Of a stretch of 43,451 nt of DNA, positions 1 to 8,706 are shown piece by piece. The notes under the pieces were generated by a model that had not been told where the DNA came from, did not search any database, and was given only the letters and a program-made list of their open reading frames with translations. The first letter of the stretch is position 1; every line of letters begins with the position of its first letter. Both the position numbers and the translations under genes were made by a program. Origin of the DNA: an uncultured Lachnospiraceae bacterium (GTDB lineage: Bacteria > Bacillota > Clostridia > Lachnospirales > Lachnospiraceae); NCBI GenBank assembly GCA_910584325.1, contig CAJTZH010000012.1, forward strand, positions 1 to 43,451. Direction: 5' to 3'.

Positions 1-2
1 TT

Positions 3-3000
3 TTGCTGGTTTTCTTATTGTGTTTACACCCAGATTCACAGACTTTTGTAAGAATGGGAGCCGTACTTGACAGGAACGGTTTAAGACCGTCGCGTTACTA
101 TATTACCGACGATGATTATTTAATTCTCTCGTCTGAGGTGGGGGCGCTGGAACTGGACCAGACAAAAATTGTCAGGAAAGACCGGTTAAGACCGGGAAAG
201 ATGCTTCTTGTGGATACGGTGAAAGGAGAACTTATCGACGACGAGGAGTTAAAGCTTGAATACGCGTCGGCGCAGCCTTACGGTGAATGGCTTGACGGGA
301 ATATGGTGGAATTGAAAAATCTTAAGATTCCGAATATCCGGGTTGAGGAATATGAGAACGAAGAGCGTGCAAGATTGCAGAAGGCGTTTGGATATACGTT
401 TGAAGATTTAAAGACGGCAATTCTACCGATGGCATTGAACGGTTCCGAGAGTATTGCGGCAATGGGAATTGATTCGCCGATTGCGGTGCTGTCCAACAAG
501 CATCAGCCGTTATTCAATTATTTCAAGCAACTATTCGCGCAGGTTACGAATCCGCCGATTGACGCAATCCGTGAGGAAATTGTAACATCAACCAGCGTAT
601 ATCTTGGTAAGGACGGAAATATTTTGGAGCAGAGACCGGAAAACTGCCAGATGTTAAAGATAGAGCATCCGATTCTGACCAGCACAGACCTTCTTAAAAT
701 TAAGAAAATGAATGTACCGGGATTTAAGGTAACGACGATTCCGACGACGTACTATACGAATACGTCTCTGGAAAAGGCGATTGAGCATTTATATGTGGAG
801 GTGGACAGAGCGTACAGAGAAGGAACGAATATCATTATTCTTTCCGACAGGGGCGTGGACGAGAATCATGTGGCGATTCCTTCACTGCTGGCAGTGTCGG
901 CGCTCAGACAGTATCTTGTTAAGACAAAAAAGAGTACGAGTATCGCCATTATTTTAGAGAGCGGAGAACCGAGAGAGGTTCATCATTTTGCAACGCTGCT
1001 CGGATTCGGCGCCAGCGCGGTCAATCCGTACCTTGCGCAGGAAAGCATCAGAGAGTTGATTGAGCTGCATATGCTGGATAAGGATTATTACGCGGCGGTT
1101 GAAGATTATAATAATGCAGTCATTCACGGCATTGTCAAGATTGCGTCCAAAATGGGCATTTCCACGATTCAGTCTTATCAGGGCTCAAAGATTTTTGAGG
1201 CAATCGGTATTCATCAGGATGTCATTGAGAAATATTTTACCGATACGGTAAGCCGAATCGGCGGTATCAGTCTTTCGGATATTGCGGAGGACGTGGAGGC
1301 GCTTCACGCAAGAGCGTTTGACCCGTTGGGGCTGACGACGGACGAAACGCTTGACAGTGCGGGCAGCCATAAGTTTCGAAGCGGTATGGAGGAACATTTG
1401 TATAATCCGCAGACAATCCATCTCTTACAGCTTGCCACGCGAACGGGCGATTATGAGAAGTTTAAGGAATATACGAAGCTTATTGACAAAGAGACGCAGG
1501 CGTTAAATATCCGTGGTTTGATGGATTTTAAGTATCCGAAAAAAGCAATTCCTCTGGAACAGGTGGAAAGCGTTGAGTCCATTGTGAAGCGCTTTAAAAC
1601 AGGCGCGATGTCGTACGGATCGATTTCGCAGGAGGCGCACGAAACGCTTGCAATCGCCATGAATATGCTGCACGGTAAGTCAAACAGCGGCGAGGGCGGC
1701 GAGAGTCTTGACAGGCTGGAAATCGGCGCAGACGGAAAAAACCGTTGTTCCGCAATCAAGCAGGTGGCGTCGGGACGCTTTGGCGTTACGTCAAAATATC
1801 TTGTGAGCGCGAAAGAAATACAGATAAAGATGGCGCAGGGGGCAAAACCGGGCGAGGGCGGACATCTTCCGGGTAAGAAGGTTTATCCGTGGATTGCAAA
1901 GACCAGACTTTCCACACCGGGTGTCAGTCTGATTTCACCGCCGCCGCACCACGATATTTATTCGATTGAGGATTTGGCGCAGTTGATTTATGACTTGAAA
2001 AACGCGAATAAACAGGCGAGAATTTCCGTAAAGCTTGTTTCTGAGGCGGGCGTCGGAACGGTTGCGGCAGGCGTTGCCAAGGCGGGCGCACAGGTCATTC
2101 TTGTATCGGGTTATGACGGAGGTACGGGCGCGGCTCCGAGAAGCTCAATCTACAATGCGGGGCTTCCTTGGGAGCTTGGCGTTGCGGAAGCGCATCAGAC
2201 GTTGATTATGAACGGACTTCGAAATAAAGTTGTGCTGGAGACGGATGGTAAGCTGATGTCGGGACGTGATGTTGCCATTGCGGCAATGCTTGGAGCGGAG
2301 GAATTTGGTTTTGCGACAGCACCGCTTGTAACACTCGGCTGTGTGATGATGCGTGTCTGTAATCTGGATACCTGCCCGGTTGGTGTGGCGACGCAGAATC
2401 CGGAGCTTCGTAAAAAGTTTTCCGGAAAACCGGAGTATGTTGTGAACTTTATGAAATTCATCGCGCAGGAACTGCGGGAGCATATGGCGAAGCTTGGCGT
2501 TAAGACGGTAGACGAGCTGGTGGGAAGGACAGACCTTCTTATGCCAAAAACGGGCGTTACCAGCGGACGGGCAGACAGCGTGGATTTGTCAAAGATTTTA
2601 GAGCATCCGTTTTATGAAAAGGTGGATTACAATCATAAAAAAGTGTATGATTTTGAACTGGAGAAAACAGCCGACGAGAAGATTCTTTTAAAGAAGCTTG
2701 GAAGTGCGTTTGAAAACGGGCAGAAGAGAAGCCTTGAAGTGGATGTTTCCAACACGGACAGAACGTTTGGCACGATTTTCGGATCCGAGATTACAAGGAA
2801 ATATAATGAGTCTCTCGCGGAGGATACGTTTACTATTAAATGTAACGGCGCAGGCGGTCAAAGCTTCGGCGCGTTTATTCCAAAGGGACTGACGCTCGAA
2901 CTGGTAGGCGACAGTAACGACTATTTCGGCAAGGGATTGTCCGGCGGCAAGCTGATTGTGTATCCGCCAAGAGGCATCCGCTTTAAAGAGGATGAAAATA

Positions 3001-3521
3001 TTATTATCGGCAATGTGGCACTTTACGGAGCAACCAGCGGTAAAGCCTATATTAACGGTGTTGCGGGAGAGAGGTTCTGTGTGAGAAATTCAGGAGCGAC
3101 CGCCGTTGTAGAGGGCGTGGGCGACCACGGATGCGAGTATATGACAGGCGGACGCGTGGTGGTTCTTGGAAGAACCGGAAAGAATTTTGCGGCAGGCATG
3201 AGCGGCGGTATTGCCTATGTACTTGACATGGACAGAACGCTGTATACGAGGCTGAATAAGGAAATGATTTCCATTGAGGCGGTAACGGATAAGTATGACG
3301 TATTCGAGCTGAAAGAAATGATTAAAGACCATGTGGCATATACCAATTCCACAAAGGGTAAAGAAATTCTGGCTCATTTCGGCGAGTATCTTCCGTATTT
3401 TAAGAAGATTATTCCGAATGATTATAAGAAGATGTTAAATAAGATTGTACAGATGGAAGAAAAAGGTTTGAGCAGTGAACAAGCGCAGATTGAAGCATTT
3501 TACGCGGTTACGAAGAATTAA
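3..3521 (+). CDS. gltB: Glutamate synthase (NADPH) large subunit, 5' partial
   Basis: Large subunit of glutamate synthase, which makes two glutamates from 2-oxoglutarate and glutamine-derived ammonia in the cytoplasm. About 1170 codons are present; the full protein is usually about 1500, so the N-terminal glutaminase domain is missing. The conserved family sequence starts at MGAVLDRNGLRPSRYY (about position 54). The central domain follows, then the FMN/synthase domain with SPPPHHDIYS and SGYDGGTGAAPRSS, a 3Fe-4S motif C-x5-C-x4-C (CVMMRVCNLDTC, about 2339-2374), and the C-terminal GXGXG beta-helix (GAGGQSFGAF onward). gltD follows after 15 bases, so the two are one operon. The first 53 bases do not read like GltB in any frame, so the 5' junction is odd. 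Confidence 0.97.
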   Translation: MLVFLLCLHPDSQTFVRMGAVLDRNGLRPSRYYITDDDYLILSSEVGALELDQTKIVRKDRLRPGKMLLVDTVKGELIDDEELKLEYASAQPYGEWLDGNMVELKNLKIPNIRVEEYENEERARLQKAFGYTFEDLKTAILPMALNGSESIAAMGIDSPIAVLSNKHQPLFNYFKQLFAQVTNPPIDAIREEIVTSTSVYLGKDGNILEQRPENCQMLKIEHPILTSTDLLKIKKMNVPGFKVTTIPTTYYTNTSLEKAIEHLYVEVDRAYREGTNIIILSDRGVDENHVAIPSLLAVSALRQYLVKTKKSTSIAIILESGEPREVHHFATLLGFGASAVNPYLAQESIRELIELHMLDKDYYAAVEDYNNAVIHGIVKIASKMGISTIQSYQGSKIFEAIGIHQDVIEKYFTDTVSRIGGISLSDIAEDVEALHARAFDPLGLTTDETLDSAGSHKFRSGMEEHLYNPQTIHLLQLATRTGDYEKFKEYTKLIDKETQALNIRGLMDFKYPKKAIPLEQVESVESIVKRFKTGAMSYGSISQEAHETLAIAMNMLHGKSNSGEGGESLDRLEIGADGKNRCSAIKQVASGRFGVTSKYLVSAKEIQIKMAQGAKPGEGGHLPGKKVYPWIAKTRLSTPGVSLISPPPHHDIYSIEDLAQLIYDLKNANKQARISVKLVSEAGVGTVAAGVAKAGAQVILVSGYDGGTGAAPRSSIYNAGLPWELGVAEAHQTLIMNGLRNKVVLETDGKLMSGRDVAIAAMLGAEEFGFATAPLVTLGCVMMRVCNLDTCPVGVATQNPELRKKFSGKPEYVVNFMKFIAQELREHMAKLGVKTVDELVGRTDLLMPKTGVTSGRADSVDLSKILEHPFYEKVDYNHKKVYDFELEKTADEKILLKKLGSAFENGQKRSLEVDVSNTDRTFGTIFGSEITRKYNESLAEDTFTIKCNGAGGQSFGAFIPKGLTLELVGDSNDYFGKGLSGGKLIVYPPRGIRFKEDENIIIGNVALYGATSGKAYINGVAGERFCVRNSGATAVVEGVGDHGCEYMTGGRVVVLGRTGKNFAAGMSGGIAYVLDMDRTLYTRLNKEMISIEAVTDKYDVFELKEMIKDHVAYTNSTKGKEILAHFGEYLPYFKKIIPNDYKKMLNKIVQMEEKGLSSEQAQIEAFYAVTKN

Positions 3522-3536
3522 AAGGAGGAGAACGTC

Positions 3537-5021
3537 ATGGGAAAAGCAACAGGATTTATGGAGTTTGAACGTGAAGTCAGCAAGGCGGTGGAACCGAAGG
3601 AACGGATTCAAAATTATAATGAGTTTCACGCTCCTCTTTCCGAAAAAAGGCAGCGGCAGCAGGCGGCAAGGTGTATGGACTGCGGCGTTCCGTTTTGTCA
3701 GGCAGGCATGGTGTTAAACGGTATGGCGGCAGGATGTCCTTTGAACAATCTGATTCCGGAGTGGAATGATTTGGTATACAACGGAAACTGGCAGCAGGCG
3801 TATAACAGACTGCATAAGACCAGCAGTTTTCCGGAGTTTACGTCAAGAGTCTGTCCGGCGCTGTGTGAGGCGACGTGTACCTGCGGTTTAAACGGAGAGG
3901 CTGTCTGCACCAAGGAAAATGAGCGGGCAATTATTGAGAAAGCGTATGAGGAAGGCTGGGCGGCGCCGAAACCGCCCAAAATCCGTACCGGAAAGAAGGT
4001 TGCCGTTATCGGTTCCGGGCCTTCAGGACTGGCGGCGGCAGACCAGTTAAACAGGCGTGGACACAGCGTGACGGTGTACGAGCGGGCGGACCGTGTGGGC
4101 GGACTTTTGATGTACGGGATTCCCAATATGAAATTGGAGAAACATATCATTGGGCGCAAGATTGACGTGATGAAGGCGGAAGGTGTGGAGTTTGTGACGA
4201 ACGCCAATGTGGGAGAGGATATTAAGGCGGCGGATATTTTGAAGAAGTATGACAGCGTGATTCTTGCTTGCGGCGCGGCAAATCCGAGAGATATTAACGC
4301 ACCGGGAAGGGACGCGAAAGGGATTTATTTCGCAGTGGATTTCCTAAAGGCGACGACAAAGAGTCTTCTGGATTCCGAGCTTGCCGACGGGAAATATATT
4401 TCGGCAAAGGGAAAGAACGTTGTGATTATCGGCGGCGGCGACACGGGAAACGACTGCGTCGGAACATGTATCCGCCACGGCTGTAAGTCAGTGACGCAGC
4501 TTGAGATGATGCCAAAGCTCCCTGATACGCGCAGCGAAAACAATCCGTGGCCGCAGTGGCCGAGAGTCTGCAAAACGGATTACGGTCAGGAAGAGGCGAT
4601 TGCCGTCTTTGGTCACGACCCGAGACTGTATCAGACGACGGTAAAGGAATTTATCAAGGATAAATCGGGGAATGTTAAGAAGTTAAAGTGCGTGAAGCTG
4701 GAATCAAAGAAGGACGAAGCGACGGGCAGAATGGTGATGGCGGACGTGCCGGGCAGCGAGTTTGAACTGGACGCGGACCTTGTGCTGATTGCGGCAGGTT
4801 TTCTTGGCGCGCAGAAGTACACCGCAGACGCGTTTGGCGTGGAGCTGAATGTGAGAACGAATGTCAATACGGAGCCGGGAAAATATGAGACGAACGTCCC
4901 GAATGTATTTACGGCGGGAGATATGCATAGAGGGCAGTCGCTGGTGGTATGGGCAATCAGAGAAGGACGGGAAGCGGCGAGGGCTGTGGACGAGAAGCTG
5001 ATGGGGTATACGAATTTGTAA
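3537..5021 (+). CDS. gltD: Glutamate synthase (NADPH) small subunit
   Basis: Flavoprotein subunit that passes electrons from NADPH through FAD and FeS clusters to GltB. The 494 residues match the usual length. The N-terminal cysteine clusters (MDCGVPFCQAG and CPALCEATCTCG) bind 4Fe-4S clusters. An FAD-binding Rossmann motif follows (VAVIGSGPSGLAAADQL, about residue 154), then an NADPH-binding one (VVIIGGGDTGNDCVG, about residue 295), and a C-terminal FAD contact at FTAGDMHRGQSLVVWAI. AAAGGAGG lies 8-15 bases before the ATG. It is the last gene of the gltBD operon; a long hairpin follows it. Confidence 0.97.
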   Translation: MGKATGFMEFEREVSKAVEPKERIQNYNEFHAPLSEKRQRQQAARCMDCGVPFCQAGMVLNGMAAGCPLNNLIPEWNDLVYNGNWQQAYNRLHKTSSFPEFTSRVCPALCEATCTCGLNGEAVCTKENERAIIEKAYEEGWAAPKPPKIRTGKKVAVIGSGPSGLAAADQLNRRGHSVTVYERADRVGGLLMYGIPNMKLEKHIIGRKIDVMKAEGVEFVTNANVGEDIKAADILKKYDSVILACGAANPRDINAPGRDAKGIYFAVDFLKATTKSLLDSELADGKYISAKGKNVVIIGGGDTGNDCVGTCIRHGCKSVTQLEMMPKLPDTRSENNPWPQWPRVCKTDYGQEEAIAVFGHDPRLYQTTVKEFIKDKSGNVKKLKCVKLESKKDEATGRMVMADVPGSEFELDADLVLIAAGFLGAQKYTADAFGVELNVRTNVNTEPGKYETNVPNVFTAGDMHRGQSLVVWAIREGREAARAVDEKLMGYTNL

Positions 5022-5096
5022 GGTTTTCGGCGGGGCGGAAATAATATTATTATTGTAAACGTGTTTTCCCGCAGTAGGTTTATAGGATTATAATTT

Positions 5097-5172
5097 GGCA
5101 GGAATGTCTGCAAGAGGCAGTGTGCTGGACACATTGTGAGAATCTCTTTAGACAGTTCCTGCCTTTTGTTTT
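5097..5172 (+). terminator. Large structured rho-independent terminator after gltBD
   Basis: GGCAGGAATGTCT (5097-5109) pairs with AGACA-G-TTCCTGCC (5150-5163), a 13-bp stem with one bulged G, followed by TTTTGTTTT. Inside it AAGAG (5112-5116) pairs with CTCTT (5144-5148), and TGTG/CACA closes a small apical hairpin (5121-5133). The branched fold is bigger than a usual terminator. Confidence 0.75.
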
Positions 5173-5224
5173 GAAAGTATGGTATGATAATTGTAGAGAG
5201 AGAAACTGGAAAAGGATGAAATAA

Positions 5225-5524
5225 ATGTTGGATGAATCGTTGATTTATGAAATTCTTTCTGTCGTGGAAGAAATTCCCGAGGGATGTGTCGCTACTTACG
5301 GGCAGATTGCGCGGCTGATAGGCAGGGATAAAAACGCAAGGCTGGTGGGAAAGGTTCTTAGTATGTCGCAGTTTTACGGAAATTATCCATGCCACAGGGT
5401 AGTCAATCACGCGGGGCGGCTTGTTCCGGGATGGGCGGAGCAGGAGTATCTGCTGCGTCAGGAGGGCGTTATGTTGAAGGACAGGTTTCATGTTGATTTG
5501 AAGCGGTGCCGGTGGGAGTGCTGA
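5225..5524 (+). CDS. MGMT-fold DNA-binding protein (short alkyltransferase-like)
   Basis: A 99-residue protein equal to the C-terminal DNA-binding domain of O6-alkylguanine-DNA alkyltransferases. It shows GCVATYGQIARLIG (the helix-turn-helix region), then the active-site motif PCHRVVNHAGRLVPG. The cysteine is kept, unlike the Trp of many alkyltransferase-like (ATL) proteins, but the N-terminal domain of full MGMT is absent. It could transfer alkyl groups or only flag damaged bases for repair; sequence alone does not decide. It stands alone between the gltBD terminator and the Xre regulator. An AAAGGATG element upstream of the ATG is the likely ribosome site. Confidence 0.88.
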   Translation: MLDESLIYEILSVVEEIPEGCVATYGQIARLIGRDKNARLVGKVLSMSQFYGNYPCHRVVNHAGRLVPGWAEQEYLLRQEGVMLKDRFHVDLKRCRWEC

Positions 5525-5574
5525 ATGTGGGGGTGTGGATAGATTGGTATACTATGTGAAAGATAATGCAGTGC

Positions 5575-5639
5575 GCAACCCAATGTTTACATTTTGCAAC
5601 CAGATGTTTGTGGTACATTTTTATGAAATTGGGTATAAT
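5575..5639 (+). promoter_or_regulatory. Promoter with 21-bp-spaced direct repeats (candidate Xre operator)
   Basis: GCAACC-N2-ATGTTT occurs at 5575-5588 and again at 5596-5609, exactly 21 bp (two helical turns) apart. A TATAAT -10 box lies at 5634-5639 with no good -35. This directly precedes the Xre regulator, so autoregulation through these repeats is inferred. Confidence 0.5.
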
Positions 5640-5668
5640 CACAAAAAAGTGTAAAGGAGATAATGCCT

Positions 5669-6109
5669 GTGACATTCGGTGAAAAGATTACAATGATAAG
5701 GAAAGAGAATAATCTTACACAGGAGCAGTTTGCCGAGATGTTGAACGTATCAAGACAATCTGTTTCAAAATGGGAACTTGGGATATCTTTTCCGGATACT
5801 GAAAAATTGATTAGAATCGGTAAGCTGTTTTCATGTTCGTTGGATTACTTATTAAAAGATGAGATTGAGAGTAAAGATGTGAATCAATTGCAGGAAAGTG
5901 ACCATGCAAGAATAAATTATTATTTGGGAGCATTTTATACATATCTGTCATTTTCCCCGATTTTTGGATTTCTTGTGGGTATATACGGGATATACCACCA
6001 GAAACAGACAATTAATAATCGTAAAATGATAAGGCTGTCTATTGTGGGAATAGGAGTTTCCTTAGCTTTAACAGCGATAATGATAATAGGAATTGTATTT
6101 GAATTATAG
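5669..6109 (+). CDS. Xre-family transcriptional regulator with C-terminal membrane segments
   Basis: The N-terminal 65 residues are a classic Xre/Cro HTH: FGEKITMIRKENNLTQEQFAEML followed by SRQSVSKWELG. After a short linker come two hydrophobic stretches (YLSFSPIFGFLVGIYGIY and a segment starting SIVGIGVSLALTAIMIIG), so the protein is probably tethered to the membrane. I prefer the GTG at 5669, nine bases after GGAG; the ATG at 5663 is only three bases from it. The GH5 gene starts 11 bases downstream with its ribosome site at the regulator's stop, so the two form an operon. The repeat operator upstream suggests self-regulation. Ligand unknown. Confidence 0.85.
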   Translation: MTFGEKITMIRKENNLTQEQFAEMLNVSRQSVSKWELGISFPDTEKLIRIGKLFSCSLDYLLKDEIESKDVNQLQESDHARINYYLGAFYTYLSFSPIFGFLVGIYGIYHQKQTINNRKMIRLSIVGIGVSLALTAIMIIGIVFEL

Positions 6110-6120
6110 GAGAGAAGTCT

Positions 6121-7185
6121 GTGAAAAAGAAGAAAAGAAACGTGATGAAGGTATTCCTGGCAATTATCATGCTTCCTTTAATTTTTATTGTCATAGTGAT
6201 GATTTTTGGAAATGGAAAACTTATTTTGCCGGTTGAGAAAAAAGAGACTTTTGCATTGTCAATAGATGAGGCGTCGTATGCAGAGAAACTGACTGTGAAA
6301 GATGGTATAATTGTCAATGAACAGGAGAAACCGGTAGTATTGCAAGGACTAATGGTGCCGGAAGCCAGAAGATTAAATCAGGAAGACAAATTTAATAAGG
6401 AATATTTTGAAGAAGTTTTTGCCTGTGGTGGAACTGTGATTCGGATTCCTATTTTTCCGAAGAGCTGGGAACAAGATGAATACTATTTATGGAGATACCT
6501 TGACCCTATAGTTGAATGGGCTGTAGAAAATAATCGGTATGTTATTCTTGATTTGCATTTTATCGGAAATATTGAAAGCGGAAGAGGGGACGAAATGCCC
6601 AATATTAAAAAGAAACCGATGGATTTTTCCGTGGAGTTTTGGAAACTTGTTGCCGGATATTTTAAAGATGTACCCAATGTGATTTTTGAAATATGCAATG
6701 AGCCGGCATGCATTGACAATCAGACATGGAGTCAGAGCGCGCAGCTTTTAGTAGATACGATCAGAGATACAGGGGCACAGCAAATTATTATTGTCAGCGG
6801 AACAGAGTATTCATATGATTTGTCCTATTGGGTTAAAAATCCGATGAAGGAATCCAATATAGTATATGCCGCACATATATTTCCAAATAAAAAACAAGGA
6901 ATGCAGGTATTGGATGAAATATCTGATAATATACCGGTTATTGTGACAGAATGGGGATATATTTCAAATGAGGAGCCTGTAAAGCAGAATTATTTGGTTG
7001 GCGGACGGGATAATTACGGTATGCCAATGCTTCAGCTAATGGAAAGAAAAGGTATTAGCTGGGTTGCGTGTTGGTATGATGATTATTGGGAGCCGCCGAT
7101 GTTTTTAAGGAACAGTAATGAAAAAACAGATTGGGGAGAGTTTATTTTAGGGTATTTATCAGGTGACAAGAATAAGGGAAATTGA
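6121..7185 (+). CDS. Membrane-anchored glycoside hydrolase family 5 (cellulase-like)
   Basis: A 354-residue protein. It has a lysine-rich start and one N-terminal membrane segment (VFLAIIMLPLIFIVIVMIFG), then a GH5-type TIM barrel outside the cell. Visible GH5 marks are the acid/base glutamate in FEICNEP, the nucleophile in IVTEWGY, VIRIPIFP on an early strand, and a late CWYDDYW. The substrate (beta-glucan, mannan or other) cannot be read from the sequence. The start is GTG at 6121, eight bases after GGAGAG, which overlaps the end of the Xre gene. Pairing with a membrane-tethered regulator suggests substrate- or envelope-linked control. Confidence 0.88.
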   Translation: MKKKKRNVMKVFLAIIMLPLIFIVIVMIFGNGKLILPVEKKETFALSIDEASYAEKLTVKDGIIVNEQEKPVVLQGLMVPEARRLNQEDKFNKEYFEEVFACGGTVIRIPIFPKSWEQDEYYLWRYLDPIVEWAVENNRYVILDLHFIGNIESGRGDEMPNIKKKPMDFSVEFWKLVAGYFKDVPNVIFEICNEPACIDNQTWSQSAQLLVDTIRDTGAQQIIIVSGTEYSYDLSYWVKNPMKESNIVYAAHIFPNKKQGMQVLDEISDNIPVIVTEWGYISNEEPVKQNYLVGGRDNYGMPMLQLMERKGISWVACWYDDYWEPPMFLRNSNEKTDWGEFILGYLSGDKNKGN

Positions 7186-7280
7186 TATACTATTTGAAAG
7201 ATGCTAATGAAATCGTTTATGAGGCTTTAGATGGTGCAACAGGTACAACTTCTTACTATGGCGGATATCTTTCGATTTAG
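7176..7280 (+). pseudogene. Relic of a protein C-terminus (toxin-tail-like)
   Basis: One frame is open from 7176 to the TAG at 7278-7280 and reads like the end of a real protein (DANEIVYEALDG, then TGTTSYYGG and a stop). It has no start or ribosome site and its first codons overlap the end of the GH5 gene. The stop overlaps the ribosome site of the next ORF, the spacing expected between a toxin and its immunity gene. That it is a decayed toxin end is inference. Confidence 0.35.
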
Positions 7281-7290
7281 GAGTGAGAAT

Positions 7291-7671
7291 ATGGAACTCA
7301 ATATAAATACACCGGTTTATTATAAAGATTATTATGGTATTGATGATGAAGTATATAAATTTTGTCAAAGAACATATTTATTTTTTAAGGATAAAGAATA
7401 TAGTGACACTTTACAGATTATGGGGATAGTTCCGATTATTGCGCCACAGGAAATATATAATCGTAAGAACTATAAAGAAAAAATAAAATTTCTTTGTAAT
7501 AAGAATGTTGTATCAGTAGAAATAAAAATGGACTTTGATAATTACTATAATGCTAATAGCACAGAAAAAATTGAACAAAATAAAGAAATGATTTTAAGAG
7601 CAGTAGAACGCATAAAAACTAAAGTAAAGTTTGATTATGATCAATTCAGAGATGATTTAATGAGTTTATGA
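7291..7671 (+). CDS. Putative immunity protein (Imm44-like)
   Basis: A soluble protein of 126 residues. The ATG at 7291 is seven bases after GGAG (7280-7283); the longer reading from 7231 has no ribosome site. The order of features (central IVPIIAPQEIYNRKNYKEKIKF, then VSVEIKMDFDNYYNANS, then a charged helix and KFDYDQFRDDL) resembles what I recall of Imm44-type immunity proteins of polymorphic toxins. The preceding toxin-tail-like relic fits such a role. No intact cognate toxin is in the window, so it may be an orphan immunity gene. AT-rich codon use differs from the gltBD backbone. The family assignment is tentative. Confidence 0.5.
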   Translation: MELNINTPVYYKDYYGIDDEVYKFCQRTYLFFKDKEYSDTLQIMGIVPIIAPQEIYNRKNYKEKIKFLCNKNVVSVEIKMDFDNYYNANSTEKIEQNKEMILRAVERIKTKVKFDYDQFRDDLMSL

Positions 7672-7682
7672 CAACGATTTGA

Positions 7683-7739
7683 ACCATCCGCTGTGGAACA
7701 GATGGTACTACCATTTTCATCACCGAAGGGAAAGCATAA
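7683..7739 (+). pseudogene. Second possible C-terminal relic
   Basis: A short frame just after the immunity-like gene reads TIRCGTDGTTIFITEGKA and then stops at 7737-7739. It resembles the tail of a larger protein; a stop (7680-7682) cuts it from anything upstream. The next gene starts 54 bases later. Weak evidence: it may be chance. Confidence 0.2.
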
Positions 7740-7793
7740 AAAATGAAGAGTATTCAAGAGATTTAACGAACTTTATATTTGGAGATATACATA

Positions 7794-8687
7794 ATGGACG
7801 AGCAATTATTCAAAATACTGAAAAAAGTGTATTACAAGAAAAAATATATGAAAGACGAAAAAGGGTATCAGACTATAGTTGAGACCGGTGACATATATGA
7901 CGGCAGAACCGGAACAACAAAGTATTCAACAGACAATCTTTCACCCAAAGAATTATTATACTTGACAAAAAGCAACTACCCATTAAACGAGATTACGCAG
8001 GGTTTACATGACGAAACAATACACAAATTGAAGGAAATAATAAAACATCCCAACCTGGCGTTTGATAATCTGTTATCTGCATATATTGCGGGATTTGGAA
8101 GTTTTCCGAGAGGAAGACAGCCGATTTTAAGTTATTTGTTTGCGAAGGCTGTTCCTATTCATCCTTTTTGTAATTCGCATGAGGGAGCTGTTTGTGAAGT
8201 CTGCAGCTTACAAAAAGATTTTTGGCTTGAAAAGGGAAAGGAAATATTTCGGAATTATTGGGGATATTCGTGGAATGAAAAGATTTCTGCTTTTTATCTT
8301 GATTTAGTGGAGTTTTCCGAGTTGAATCCTATTGTTCCAACGGAAGAAGATTTACACATTTTTTGTGCTGTAATTGATTTGATTCGAAATGCGCCAAAGG
8401 AAGAAACAGTTGGGAAATTAGAACAGAGAATAATGAAGTCCAAAATAATTCCACATTGCGAGAAATATAGGCTGCGAGGGCAGCTTATTGCCTTAGCTGA
8501 ACTCGGTGTCATGCCGAATCCATATATTCCGCCCTTATTTGATAAATTTACAGATTTCATTACCCAATGCGATATTAGTAGGAAAATTCCCGGAAGTTCC
8601 CGCTCAGATGTGGTACTTCCATTAGCAGGGTGGCATGGGGATAATGGCATTTGCGAAAAGAGGTTTTATGAATTGTTTAAGGTATGA
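7794..8687 (+). CDS. Hypothetical protein with cysteine cluster, possible accessory/immunity function
   Basis: I do not recognise a named family. The 297-residue product is soluble, without signal or membrane segments. Visible features are GSFPRGRQPILSYLFAKAVP near residue 100, a His/Cys patch HPFCNSHEGAVCEVCSLQK that could bind metal, and a C-terminal LPLAGWHGDNGICEKRFYELF that looks conserved in type. The ATG at 7794 is chosen because GGAG (7781-7784) sits nine bases upstream. It follows the Imm44-like gene in the same AT-rich island, so a role in a toxin-immunity cluster is possible but unproven. Confidence 0.6.
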   Translation: MDEQLFKILKKVYYKKKYMKDEKGYQTIVETGDIYDGRTGTTKYSTDNLSPKELLYLTKSNYPLNEITQGLHDETIHKLKEIIKHPNLAFDNLLSAYIAGFGSFPRGRQPILSYLFAKAVPIHPFCNSHEGAVCEVCSLQKDFWLEKGKEIFRNYWGYSWNEKISAFYLDLVEFSELNPIVPTEEDLHIFCAVIDLIRNAPKEETVGKLEQRIMKSKIIPHCEKYRLRGQLIALAELGVMPNPYIPPLFDKFTDFITQCDISRKIPGSSRSDVVLPLAGWHGDNGICEKRFYELFKV

Positions 8688-8706
8688 TATGAAGTTACGA
8701 ATTTTG

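Noticed and set aside
3698..4207. A 169-codon minus-strand frame inside gltD
   Set aside because: Shadow of the gltD reading frame; low-complexity translation, no start signal.
4631..5491. A 286-codon open frame on the minus strand across the end of gltD and the MGMT-like gene
   Set aside because: It runs opposite to two well-supported genes and across the terminator, has no domain-like sequence and no ribosome site.
7679..7882. A 67-codon plus-strand frame between the immunity-like gene and the next ORF
   Set aside because: It overlaps the well-supported start at 7794, has no ribosome site, and its product (many His, Arg, Trp) does not look like a real protein.
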